Positions 36,051 through 44,485 of a stretch of DNA of 64,000 nucleotides are shown piece after piece. Numbering within the stretch: the stretch's first letter is position 1; each line of letters starts with the position of its first letter. The notes beneath the pieces were generated by a model. That model did not search any database, was not told the origin of the DNA, and saw only the letters and a list, made by a program, of their open reading frames with translations. Position numbers and translations under genes: made by a program. This DNA is from Planctomycetota bacterium (GTDB lineage: Bacteria; Planctomycetota; B15-G4; SIAN01): positions 356,893 to 420,892 of the forward strand of contig JANQQL010000042.1 of assembly GCA_028289345.1 (NCBI GenBank). The letters are read 5' to 3'.

Positions 36051-36186
36051 GGCGATGTTCCTCGACTTACCCGAGTTCCCGGGACTGGGAACCAAAACGT
36101 GCCGGATCCGTGAAGCGATCAGTGTACCAGGAACCCGATCCTGGAGGCCGCGGCGAGGACGACTCGGCGGGATGAAGAGGAGCCGG

Positions 36187-36600
36187 TCAGCGGCGCCGGG
36201 TGGTGAACGCGATGAGGAGTGTCAGCGCGAGCAATGACCCGTCGAAGGCGATGGTCCCCCAGCCGGCACGGGGGGTGATGGCCAGATGCCCGAAGCATCC
36301 GCACTCCAAGTCGAGACCGCGCACCATGACCGACACCACACCGGTCGCAAACATCGTAGACAGTCCAAAAGACAGAACCAGCGCGCCGCGCAGGAAGAAG
36401 CCGGTCAACAACGCTGCCCCGGTCACCACTTCGATCGCGGGCAGAAGAATTCCGCCCACGAGCGAGAGCATTGGTGGAGTCATTTGAAACGCACCCACGG
36501 CGATCGCCGAGCCGTGGGGGTTCATCCCTTTCAGGCCGCCTGCTGCTAGAAACACCAGTCCCAGAAGGACCCGTGCGACGACGGAAACGAAACGACTCAT
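36187..36600 (-). CDS. MauE/DoxX-like membrane protein
   Basis: A 137-residue membrane protein with four predicted helices and the signature ECGCFGH before the last helix. This CGCFG motif marks MauE-type DoxX proteins, which are thought to work with thiol-redox proteins. The ATG at 36600 has a perfect AAAGGAGGCGCC upstream and overlaps the preceding rhodanese stop as TGATG. It may supply electrons or thiols to the exported DUF1573 and rhodanese-like partner; this is inference. Confidence 0.82.
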   Translation of the reverse strand: MSRFVSVVARVLLGLVFLAAGGLKGMNPHGSAIAVGAFQMTPPMLSLVGGILLPAIEVVTGAALLTGFFLRGALVLSFGLSTMFATGVVSVMVRGLDLECGCFGHLAITPRAGWGTIAFDGSLLALTLLIAFTTRRR

Positions 36601-37097
36601 CAAGGCGCCTCCTTTCCTTCGCGAGGGACGTCCGTTTCCCAAAGGGCATCGATTCCGCCGTCCAAAGTTCCCACCGCTTCCGCGCCCAAGTCGGTGACCA
36701 CCCGTTGGGCGAGATGGCGCGCTTCATCGATCGCTTCGGAGGGCAGCAGAACCACGACCTGTTGGCCGGCCACTTCCACGGCGAGCTCTTCCACCATGTC
36801 TTCGAAATCGGCCACCGGAGCATGCAGCGACCCGGAGACGCGCAGGGCCTGAAAGTCTCGGGGCGGTCGGGCGTCCAACAAGACGATCTCTCCCGACTCG
36901 ACCGCGGCGGCCACCTGGGCCGGTTGCCACAGATGCACGGGCACTTGTAGCTCCAAGTCGCGAAGAACCATGGCGGTCTGCTGGAGGACTCCCTGCGGAA
37001 GGACCAGGTCCGCGCCGATTCCTAAGGCAACGGCCAATCCGGTGAGCGCCGCGGCTTCTTTCATCCAGCCGAAGCAAGAGCAACGAAGCAGGCTCAT
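36600..37097 (-). CDS. Membrane-anchored rhodanese-like protein, catalytic Cys missing
   Basis: A 165-residue protein. N-terminal Cys-rich start (RCSCFGW) and a hydrophobic helix (about 15-35) are followed by a rhodanese fold with IVLLDARPPRDFQALRVSGSLHAP. The active-site loop, which in active enzymes carries Cys after the fourth strand, reads VVVLLPSEAIDEA, so no catalytic Cys is present. It is probably a binding or regulatory version. It sits between the DUF1573 gene (ATGA overlap) and the MauE gene (TGATG overlap). Confidence 0.75.
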   Translation of the reverse strand: MSLLRCSCFGWMKEAAALTGLAVALGIGADLVLPQGVLQQTAMVLRDLELQVPVHLWQPAQVAAAVESGEIVLLDARPPRDFQALRVSGSLHAPVADFEDMVEELAVEVAGQQVVVLLPSEAIDEARHLAQRVVTDLGAEAVGTLDGGIDALWETDVPREGKEAP

Positions 37098-38116
37098 TGC
37101 ACCACGCTCACTTCCAACTTCGGCGTCGTGGAGGAGTTCGTGTGAAGAATGATCTTGGCGTCTTCGGGAAGCGATGTCCCTTCGAGTCGGATTCCCAAGG
37201 ACAAGAAGTTTTCGCTGCGCCGCTTCTCTTCCACGATCAAAGAGGGGGAAGAGGACTCCACGTTCTCAATGCGTGCCATGTCGGGCCATGTGGTCTTGAC
37301 GTTCAAGATGCCCTTTCCGGCGCGCAGGGTCACGCGGTCCTGCAACAGCTGAAATGCTTCTGGCACCACGACGCGAACCGGGATCTCCTTGCTCCACTCG
37401 CTTCCGTCGTCCTGACGGCAGCGAAGGTGGACCGTGGCTGACTCCGCTCCCGCGGCGCGGGGGGCTTGGCCGCGCAACCGAAGCAGGTAGCGGTTCGCGC
37501 CTTGGTTCTCCAACTCTGCTTTCAGGAAGCCTTCGGAGGCCTCACACGCGACCTCCGAGACCCCTGCCGATGCCTGAATCTCGAGGTCTTCTTGCAACGC
37601 TTCGCCAGGCTGAACATTGGAAAAAACCACGCTTCGCGACGGCAGAATCAGTGGCGAGTGGATCGAGCCTTTCAGCACGACGGAGGCTTCGGTCTCTTCG
37701 CCCTCGTCGGTGAAGAGAACGATGTGCTTGACTTGAGGTCCGGAGCGATCGCGAGAGTCCAAGCTGGTGTGGATGATTCCGTCGGCTCCCGGAGCAATGG
37801 GGTCTTTCGGGAACGTGGTGGTGACGCAAGCACAAGCGCGAGCTCGTTGAATCGTGACCGGGCGATCCGAGTGATTCACGAAACGAAACTCTCGTTCGAG
37901 GATGTGGCCCTCGAGAATGGTGCCGAAGTCGAAGAGCATTTCTTCGAAGCGCAGGGCCGAGCGCTGAGAGGTGGAGGTGCCCTGCAGGAGAGGGGCCAGC
38001 CAGCTCGGCACCGAGTCGGGGAAGTAGTGTTCCGCACAGTAGGACAGCACCCGAGGGCCTCCAAGGGCCACTGCGGCGACGGTCACGGTGAGGATTCCTG
38101 CAGATCCGGGGTTCAT
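37094..38116 (-). CDS. DUF1573 family exported protein
   Basis: A 340-residue protein, first gene of the DUF1573-rhodanese-MauE operon. It has an N-terminal membrane or signal segment (ILTVTVAAVALGG), then a DUF1573 domain with FEEMLFDFGTILEG and the CxC motif in RACACVTTTFP followed by IAPGADG. A second, beta-rich domain occupies about 180-340. The ATG at 38116 has AGGAA upstream; the open frame to 38572 is a shadow of DUF72 coding sequence. It diverges from the DUF72 gene. Confidence 0.8.
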   Translation of the reverse strand: MNPGSAGILTVTVAAVALGGPRVLSYCAEHYFPDSVPSWLAPLLQGTSTSQRSALRFEEMLFDFGTILEGHILEREFRFVNHSDRPVTIQRARACACVTTTFPKDPIAPGADGIIHTSLDSRDRSGPQVKHIVLFTDEGEETEASVVLKGSIHSPLILPSRSVVFSNVQPGEALQEDLEIQASAGVSEVACEASEGFLKAELENQGANRYLLRLRGQAPRAAGAESATVHLRCRQDDGSEWSKEIPVRVVVPEAFQLLQDRVTLRAGKGILNVKTTWPDMARIENVESSSPSLIVEEKRRSENFLSLGIRLEGTSLPEDAKIILHTNSSTTPKLEVSVVQ

Positions 38117-38250
38117 GGATTCCTGGGTTCGCAAGGGAAGGGAGTTCCGGTCCCAACGCTCGTCCGACGGGCGTTGTTGGCTTTTTCCGAGCCTCGCTGT
38201 CGCGAGAAACTCCGGGATGATACGTTCACCGACCGAGGAGAGGAGAGTCC

Positions 38251-39270
38251 ATGGGAACCCAGCAATCTCTTTTCGGGCCCGAGCCCGATCCCCCGGGGAA
38301 GCCTCGGCGCGGTGGCCGAGCTCAGCCGCTGGGTTGCCCGGATTGGTCGGCAACTCTGATCGAGCTGGGCCAGAGTCTCCCCGCCAGGATCCATCTGGGC
38401 ACCTCGTCGTGGACGTTTCCTGGATGGGCGGGATCCGTGTTCGACCGGACCGTGTCGAAGCCCAAGCTGGTTCGCGAGGGTTTGCCGGTCTACTCCCGGC
38501 ACCCCTTGTTTCGACTGGTGGGGGTCGACCGGACGTACTACGCCCCCATGACTCGGGAGCAGTTCGAAGCATGGGTTCCGGCTGTTCCCGAGTCGTTCCG
38601 CTTCTTGATCAAAGCCTCGGAGAACGTCACCGTTCCCCGCTTTCCCGACCACCCCCGTGCCGGCGATCGAGCGGGCCAAGACAATCCGTGGTTCCTGGAT
38701 CCGGCCTGGGCGCGAGATCACGTCGTGGCTCCGGCCTTGGATGGATTGGGCGATCATGTGGCCGTGATCGTGTTCCAATTCTCGCCTCTGCGGCTCGCCG
38801 ACTGGGGAGGAACGGGAAAGGTGCTACAAAGACTGCAGCGCTTCTTGTCGGATCTTCCTTCCGGTGTCGCCTACGCAGTCGAGGTTCGCAACCGTGAGCT
38901 GCTCTGCCCGGAGTATGTCGAGGTCTTGCGCTCCTCTTCCACCGATCACTGCTTCAACGTGCATCCCTCGGTGCCCGATCTTTCGGTTCAACGAGAGCTC
39001 TTCGAGTCGTATTCCGGAAAGCACCGCGTGATTCGCTGGATGCTGCAGCGTGGGTTTCGCTACCAGGACGCTCTCGACCGCTACCAGCCCTTCGACCGAC
39101 TCGTGGACGAAGACCTGGAGTCCCGTCAACAGGCGGCAGACTTGTGCCGGGAGGCCGTGGAACTCGACATCCCGGCATTCGTTGCGGTCAACAACAAGGC
39201 CGAGGGAAGTGCCCCGATGTCCATCGAGAAGCTTGCGGCGGAGATTGTCGAGGGATCGCGAAGCGAATGA
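38251..39270 (+). CDS. DUF72 (YecE-like) protein
   Basis: A 339-residue cytoplasmic TIM-barrel protein of the DUF72 family (COG1801). The IHLGTSSWTFPGW start, VDRTYYAPM, FRFLIKASENVT, the YAVEVRNREL strand and FVAVNNKAEGSAP end are diagnostic. It has a long N-terminal extension with a LFGPEPDPPG stretch common in this family. A GGAGAGGAGAG run lies upstream of the ATG. The reaction of DUF72 is not known. It ends near the thioredoxin-like gene, convergent. Confidence 0.9.
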   Translation: MGTQQSLFGPEPDPPGKPRRGGRAQPLGCPDWSATLIELGQSLPARIHLGTSSWTFPGWAGSVFDRTVSKPKLVREGLPVYSRHPLFRLVGVDRTYYAPMTREQFEAWVPAVPESFRFLIKASENVTVPRFPDHPRAGDRAGQDNPWFLDPAWARDHVVAPALDGLGDHVAVIVFQFSPLRLADWGGTGKVLQRLQRFLSDLPSGVAYAVEVRNRELLCPEYVEVLRSSSTDHCFNVHPSVPDLSVQRELFESYSGKHRVIRWMLQRGFRYQDALDRYQPFDRLVDEDLESRQQAADLCREAVELDIPAFVAVNNKAEGSAPMSIEKLAAEIVEGSRSE

Positions 39271-39273
39271 GAC

Positions 39274-40188
39274 TCAAAGTTTCTTCAGCTGAGTCTCGAA
39301 TTTCTTGAGCTTCTCTTTGCCCATGGGGTCTCGGCCCCAACTTTTCTTGAATTGCTTCAAGGCGGCCTTCATCGTCGCCTCGTCCTTGGCCTTGGCGGCA
39401 CCTTCCAAAACGTTGATCCAGAAGTAGATCTGTTTGTCACTCATGGAAGGAATGCGGTCCGCGGCGAACATCTTGGAGCACTTGGAAACGGCGAACGGGC
39501 TTTCGAGATTTCGGATTTCCGCAAACTCCAGGTCGGCCATGAGCTGCGCGAGCCGGGTTGATTCACTCTTTGAAAACTGCAGCGTGTCGGCCGTCTGCTG
39601 GGCTTCCTTGAACTTCAAGTGGCCCGCTTCCACCTGGGTCAGGAACAGCTCTCGGACAGCCTTGTCATCCCCTTTGGCAGCCTTCTCTTCCAAGCCCCGG
39701 ATCTTCTTGTCGAGTTTCTCTGCGGCCTCGACCGTTCTCGACCAACCCGACATGCCGCGGTCCTCGCGGAAGGGGTGGGGTTTCAGCAATCGTCCCTGGC
39801 GGTCGAGAACCGCGAAATGGGGGAACCCTCGTCCCCCCGCTGCCTCCAGGAGCTTCTGGTCTTTGGCTCCGGGGACGCGGCTGGTGATATTGCAGTACAA
39901 GACGACCGACTGACTCCACTTCGGGAACTTCTTGTGGGAGAACGGACCGCTCTCCACCTGAGAGCAGGGCGGTCAGGGGGCGTAGGAGCGAGTGAAGTAG
40001 GTGAAGATGACCCGGTCTTGCTCGGCAGCCAGCTTCTTTGCCTCTTCCAGGCTGGTGGTCCACTTGCCGTTTTGAAGGAACGGAGAGGTCAGCTTCTTTT
40101 GCAAGAGCTGCTGGTTCTCGGTGGCGTTCGCCAGAGCGGATGGTGCGGAGCCCAACACGATCGCGGCGATGACGACGAACACAGTCAT
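39274..40188 (-). CDS. Secreted thioredoxin-like protein with in-frame UGA, candidate selenoprotein (UPPC)
   Basis: A 304-residue product if the in-frame TGA at 39973-39975 is read as selenocysteine (residue 72). Signal peptide MTVFVVIAAIVLGSAPSALA is followed by a thioredoxin fold: VIFTYFTRSYAP, then UGA, then PPC (Cys75), and later the cis-Pro strand GFPHFAVLDRQG. The codon is exactly where the first Cys of CPPC should be. Both halves are in the same frame. After residue 160 a Lys/Ala-rich helical region of about 140 residues follows. The ATG at 40188 has AAGGAG. It is 38 bp downstream of topA and probably cotranscribed. Alternatives are a nonsense mutation, a sequencing error or a pseudogene. 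Confidence 0.75.
39945..39974 (-). promoter_or_regulatory. Candidate bacterial SECIS hairpin at the UGA
   Basis: RNA sense, starting within the UGA: GACC, bulge GCCCU, GCUCUC, loop AGGUG, GAGAGC, GGUC. The 6-bp upper stem is perfect and GACC/GGUC closes the base. A G(G)U in the apical loop recalls the SelB-contacted loop of E. coli fdhF. The loop lies a few bases closer to the UGA than in E. coli. Confidence 0.5.
39973..39975 (-). other. In-frame UGA codon, putative selenocysteine insertion
   Basis: TGA codon 72 of the thioredoxin-like gene; flanking residues read AP-TGA-PPC. Coding continues in the same frame for 233 codons. No selA, selB, selC or selD gene lies in the window. Confidence 0.65.
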
Positions 40189-40226
40189 GGGTTGCTCCTT
40201 GCGACGGCTTTGAGGAATCCTCCGGG

Positions 40227-42929
40227 CTAAGAAGCCGTCGAACCTTTGGTCGAAGACTTCGAAGCTTTCCGGGTCGATTTCTTTTTCGAAGAGGCTGCCT
40301 TGGAAGAAGACTTCTTCTTGGTGGTCTTCTTCTTGGATGCTTTTTTCTTCGAGGCCTTCTTCTTGGAAGCCTTCTTTTTGGCCTTCTTCTTCTTGGTGCC
40401 TCCGCGCGCGGCCCGCTCGCGGAGCCATCCCACGGCCATTTCGTTGGTTACCGTTTCGATGTCGGTGCCGCGTGGCAGAGAGGCGTTGGTCGTGCCGTCG
40501 GTCACGTAGGGGCCGTAGCGCCCCTCGAGCATCTTGATGTCCTCTTCGGTGTCCGGTGACTTGCCGAGTTCCTTGAGGACCGTGGGAGTGCGTCGGCCTC
40601 GTTTCTTTTCTTGCTTCAGGAGTTCCATTGCGCCTTCCACGGTGACCTGAAAGACGTCTTCTGGATTTTGGAGACTGCGGGTGTCGGTGCCGCGTTTCAC
40701 GTAGGGGCCGTAGCGACCATAGTCCGCCTGGATGTCGACCCCGTCTGGGTCTTGACCCACGGTGCGAGGTAAGGAAAGCAACTGCATCGCCTGGTCGTAG
40801 GTCAGGGTCTCCAGGGTCATGCCTGGGAGCAACGACTTCATCTTCGGTTTTTCGTCGTCGTCGTTATCGCCAAGCTGAACATAAGGACCGAAGCGCCCGG
40901 TCTTGGCGTACACCGGTTTGTCAGTCTCGGGGTGGCGCCCCAGCTCCTTTGGTCCCTCGGCGCCTTCCTTGATCAGCTGCAGGCCCTTTTCGACGTTGAG
41001 TTCGTCGGGTGCCAAGTCCGCGGGCAGTGCCGCCCGCTGCTCGCCTTTTTCGAGGTAAGGACCGTAGCGACCGATCCTCACTTCGACGTTCTCGCCGTCG
41101 TCGGCCTGGCCGATCACGATGGTGTGGGATTCCCGGGGATCGATCTCCGCCTGAACCAAGTCTTTCAAACCCGGTTGGCCGTTGCCGAAGTAGAACTTTC
41201 GCAAGTACGGAATCGCCTCCATGTCCCCGAGGGAAATGGAGTCCAGGTCGTCTTCCAAGCGCGCAGTGAATGCGCTGTCCACAAGATCGGTGAAGTGCTG
41301 CTCCATGAGCTGCACGACCGCATAGGCAGTAAACGTCGGAACCAGAGCATTGCCCTGCTTCACCACGTAAGAGCGGTTCTGGATCGTGTCCATGATGGAC
41401 GCGTAGGTGCTCGGGCGGCCAATGCCACGCGACTCGAGCTCCTTCACCAGGGTCGCTTCGGTGTAGCGGGCGGGGGGTTGGGTCGTGTGCTCCTTCGGGT
41501 CGACCTTCTGGCAGCTCACCCCTTGTCCCTCTTGCAGCGGGGGGAGGACCTTTTCCTTGTCCGCCAGTTCGGCATTCGGGTCGTCGGCGCCTTCCACGTA
41601 GGCACGCAGGAACCCGGGAAACTCGATGGTTTTGCCGCTGGTTTGGAACACCGCTTGACCATCCGAGACTTGCAGCGAGGTCCGTGAACCACGGGCGTCG
41701 GCCATTTGGCAGGCCATCGTTCGTTTCCAGATTAGCTCGTACAAACGAACGTCGATCGGCTCCACTTCCTTGGCCAGATCTTCCGGACGCTTCATGTCTC
41801 CGGAAGGGCGGATGGCTTCATGGGCTTCCTGGGCGTTCTTGACCTTGGTCTGGTAGGTACGGGGCTTGCCGGGCAGGTAGTCCTTGCCGTAAAGCTGCTC
41901 GATCATCCGGCGCGTGTCACCGATGGCTTGCTCCGACAGCGTTGTCGAGTCGGTTCGCATGTAGGTGATGAAGCCGCGTTCGTACAGTCGTTGGGCCGAC
42001 TGCATGGTCGCTTTCGCCGACAATCTCAGCTTGCGATTGGATTCCTGCTGCAGCGTGCTGGTGGTGAACGGGGCGGCGGGTCGTTCCGTGTACGGCTTCT
42101 TCTCGACCTTGGACACCTTCCACGCCGAACTCGCCAGTTGTTTGCTGAGTTCCGCGGCGCGTTCACTGGACAGGTGGAGTGCTTGGCTGTCGGCTTTGAG
42201 CTCCCCGGTCTTGCTGTCGAAGTCCTTTCCTGAGGCGATGCGCTTGCCGTCCAGGGTGACGAGTTGGGCGTCGAACAGCTCGGCTCGCTCGGTCTGGAAC
42301 TGTGCCGTCAGATCCCAGAACGTGCTGCGGACAAAAGCGCTGCGTTCTCTCTCGCGCATCACGACGAGCCGAATGGCTACCGACTGCACGCGGCCCGCCG
42401 ACAGGCGTGGCCCCACCTTGCGCCAGAGGATCGGGGAGACCTCATAGCCGTACAGCCGGTCCAGGATGCGCCGGGCTTCCTGAGCCTTCACCAGCCGAAT
42501 GTCCAGGTCGCGAGGGTTGTCCAACGCGTTCTGGATCGCCGTTTTGGTGATCTCGTGGAACACCAAACGATGCTGGGGGACCTTTGGATTGAGCACTTCC
42601 ACCAGGTGCCAGCTGATGGACTCTCCCTCGCGGTCTTCATCGGTGGCGAGGTAGAGGACTTCGGCTTCCTTCACCAGCTTGCGGAGCTTGGCGACTTGTT
42701 TCTTCTTGTCCGCGGGAACGATGTAGAGCGGTCGAAAGTCGTTCTCGACGTCGATGCCGACTCGGCTCCAGGGCTGATCCTTCACATCGGCCGGGATCTC
42801 TTTGGCCGATTTCGGCAGATCCCGGATGTGGCCGACACTGGCTTCCACCGTGAAGCCCTTGGGAAGGAACGCCTTGATGGTCCGAGCCTTGGTGGGGGAC
42901 TCGACGATGACCAGACAGCGCTGCGCCAT
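40227..42929 (-). CDS. topA: DNA topoisomerase I with Lys-rich tail
   Basis: A 900-residue type IA topoisomerase that relaxes negative supercoils. TOPRIM domain starts CLVIVESPTKA and contains the acidic DEDREGESI. Catalytic Tyr323 is in FITYMRTDST. Five C-terminal Toprim-C/'GRYGPYV' repeats follow instead of zinc fingers. The last 60 residues form a Lys/Ser/Ala tail with three KKKASKKK-type repeats and would bind DNA. The ATG at 42929 opens the family sequence; the frame extends to 43055. It precedes the UGA-containing gene by 38 bp. Confidence 0.96.
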   Translation of the reverse strand: MAQRCLVIVESPTKARTIKAFLPKGFTVEASVGHIRDLPKSAKEIPADVKDQPWSRVGIDVENDFRPLYIVPADKKKQVAKLRKLVKEAEVLYLATDEDREGESISWHLVEVLNPKVPQHRLVFHEITKTAIQNALDNPRDLDIRLVKAQEARRILDRLYGYEVSPILWRKVGPRLSAGRVQSVAIRLVVMRERERSAFVRSTFWDLTAQFQTERAELFDAQLVTLDGKRIASGKDFDSKTGELKADSQALHLSSERAAELSKQLASSAWKVSKVEKKPYTERPAAPFTTSTLQQESNRKLRLSAKATMQSAQRLYERGFITYMRTDSTTLSEQAIGDTRRMIEQLYGKDYLPGKPRTYQTKVKNAQEAHEAIRPSGDMKRPEDLAKEVEPIDVRLYELIWKRTMACQMADARGSRTSLQVSDGQAVFQTSGKTIEFPGFLRAYVEGADDPNAELADKEKVLPPLQEGQGVSCQKVDPKEHTTQPPARYTEATLVKELESRGIGRPSTYASIMDTIQNRSYVVKQGNALVPTFTAYAVVQLMEQHFTDLVDSAFTARLEDDLDSISLGDMEAIPYLRKFYFGNGQPGLKDLVQAEIDPRESHTIVIGQADDGENVEVRIGRYGPYLEKGEQRAALPADLAPDELNVEKGLQLIKEGAEGPKELGRHPETDKPVYAKTGRFGPYVQLGDNDDDEKPKMKSLLPGMTLETLTYDQAMQLLSLPRTVGQDPDGVDIQADYGRYGPYVKRGTDTRSLQNPEDVFQVTVEGAMELLKQEKKRGRRTPTVLKELGKSPDTEEDIKMLEGRYGPYVTDGTTNASLPRGTDIETVTNEMAVGWLRERAARGGTKKKKAKKKASKKKASKKKASKKKTTKKKSSSKAASSKKKSTRKASKSSTKGSTAS

Positions 42930-43060
42930 GCTTGCGAAAACCTCCTCGTGCTGCAGTTCGACTCCTGGGGGAGACGAGGACACATTCCGCCGGAGCCATA
43001 ACAAAAAAGTGTCGTTTCCCGCCGGGCCAACCGTGTCCCAGCCCCGCCTAGCCACTCTCG

Positions 43061-43097
43061 AATTCTCTGTAAACTGCTCTAATTATTGATGTTACGC
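43061..43097 (-). promoter_or_regulatory. AT-rich patch upstream of topA
   Basis: An AT-rich island in otherwise GC-rich DNA within the 270 bp between HDOD and topA. On the minus strand TTTACA is followed 17 bases later by TAGGCG, a weak -35/-10 candidate. No other feature is seen in this gap. Confidence 0.25.
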
Positions 43098-43199
43098 ACT
43101 TCTTCGGGGGATCAGGAACAATCCCTGGAGAGCGCCCAAGGGGGACGACCAATTGCTCGACAGGAATGTGCGGATGTGGCCCGGGCATCCGGGCCCCGG

Positions 43200-44243
43200 T
43201 CATTCCACGAGGACCGCGGCTCTCTCGATCTTCTGTGCGAGTCCCATCACCTCCCCCGGTCGCGGCAAATCTCGATCGCGGAGGCCGAGGGACGACTGGA
43301 GATCGCCGCTTTCCAGGCGCTTTCGCTCGACCCAGACCCCGTGGTGCTTGCAGAGGGCGTTTGCCAGGGCAACCAACGTGGCGTAGCGGCTTCGGTCCGG
43401 AAGAGCCTGGGCCTCGCGATACCACTTGACCGCGTTGCCCACCTCCTCCGGCAGATTCCAGTCTTTGACCACCCGCGTGTTGAGGGCGTAGGCGCGGCGC
43501 TGCAACAGAGTGACCAGGGCCTTGGAGCTGATCTTGCGCCGTTCTTTCATGGCGTACTTCCGAGACGACGCGAGCAATGCCAGAACCCCGACGTTGTGGA
43601 ACAGACCCGCCATGTAAGCGAGTTCCGGGTCGAGGCCGGCCTTGGGGGCGAGCTGACTGCTCAGCTGGGCGCACAACAAGGAGTGCTTCCAGGTGAGGCT
43701 AGACACGATCTGGAAGGGCTTGCCTTTCACCCGTGTCGAGTTCAGAACGACGGTCAGCAGCAACATGCGCAGGTTGCGAATGCCGAGACGAACCACCGCC
43801 GTATGCAAGTTGCTGACTACGAACCCGCCCCGATAGAGAGGAGAGTTCGCCATTTTCAGGACCGAGCCGGCGAGAGCCGGGTCCGCGGCAATCGATCCGG
43901 AGAGCTTCTGGACGGTGATCTGAGGATTGTCCACCAGTCGCATGACGTCGATCGCCGCCGCCGGAGGCAAGGCGAAGGGAATCTTTCCATGGTCGAGCAG
44001 TTCCTCGAATTCGGCCAGGAACTCGCGGTCGGACCGACTCAGACGCCCATCGAGTTCGAGGATGCCGCGCTGGAAGACGCCGGGATCGATGGCCGGAGCA
44101 GCTTCTCGTTCTGGATCGGCTTCGCGGGTTGCCTTCTTTGCGGGGCCGGGGAGTGGTCTGGTTGGGACGGGAGCCTTGCCGGCCTTTCGAGGGCGAGAGG
44201 CCGGACGCCAGAACCACTGAAGAATGACACCTAAAAGACTCAC
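43200..44243 (-). CDS. HDOD domain protein
   Basis: A 347-residue protein. The N-terminal 50 residues are basic and Pro-rich after a hydrophobic start (LLGVILQWFW). The HDOD domain begins at about 85 and has IPFALPPAA, DPALAGSVLKMANSPLYRGG, LHTAVVRLGIRNLRMLL, then HSLLCAQLSSQLA and MAGLFHNVGVLAL. HDOD lacks the HD metal residues in full, consistent with a signalling adaptor. Start is GTG at 44243, with a weak GGAATGGA upstream. It has no obvious operon partner. Confidence 0.85.
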   Translation of the reverse strand: MSLLGVILQWFWRPASRPRKAGKAPVPTRPLPGPAKKATREADPEREAAPAIDPGVFQRGILELDGRLSRSDREFLAEFEELLDHGKIPFALPPAAAIDVMRLVDNPQITVQKLSGSIAADPALAGSVLKMANSPLYRGGFVVSNLHTAVVRLGIRNLRMLLLTVVLNSTRVKGKPFQIVSSLTWKHSLLCAQLSSQLAPKAGLDPELAYMAGLFHNVGVLALLASSRKYAMKERRKISSKALVTLLQRRAYALNTRVVKDWNLPEEVGNAVKWYREAQALPDRSRYATLVALANALCKHHGVWVERKRLESGDLQSSLGLRDRDLPRPGEVMGLAQKIERAAVLVE

Positions 44244-44445
44244 GCGGGATCCATTCCGATGACCTCTCTTCGCCCTTTGGAGAGAGGTTTCCCAGTCAAA
44301 CCCGGGTCAAGACGATCGGAAAAGATTCACTCCGGCGAAAAATCAGCGGCCTTGGCGGTGATTCCCGGAGAAGACGTCGGACAAATCCGGACGGAGGATC
44401 CCGCGACTCGACGATCCTGCGGCGAACTTCAGTTTCTCGCGGGGT

Positions 44446-44465
44446 CCTCGAGCCCGTTCTCGAGG
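44446..44465 (-). terminator. Hairpin downstream of beta-lactamase-like gene
   Basis: Perfect 7-bp palindrome arms CCTCGAG/CTCGAGG with loop CCCGTT, 20 bp past the stop of the gene at 44486. No T-tract, so weak support. Confidence 0.35.
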
Positions 44466-44485
44466 GCTTTGCCTGGCCGCGTTCT

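Noticed and set aside
39955..39957. GTG at 39957 as a separate start giving two genes, one on each side of the TGA
   Set aside because: Both parts are in the same frame and together form one thioredoxin domain; a start here would begin in the middle of the fold, after the redox site.
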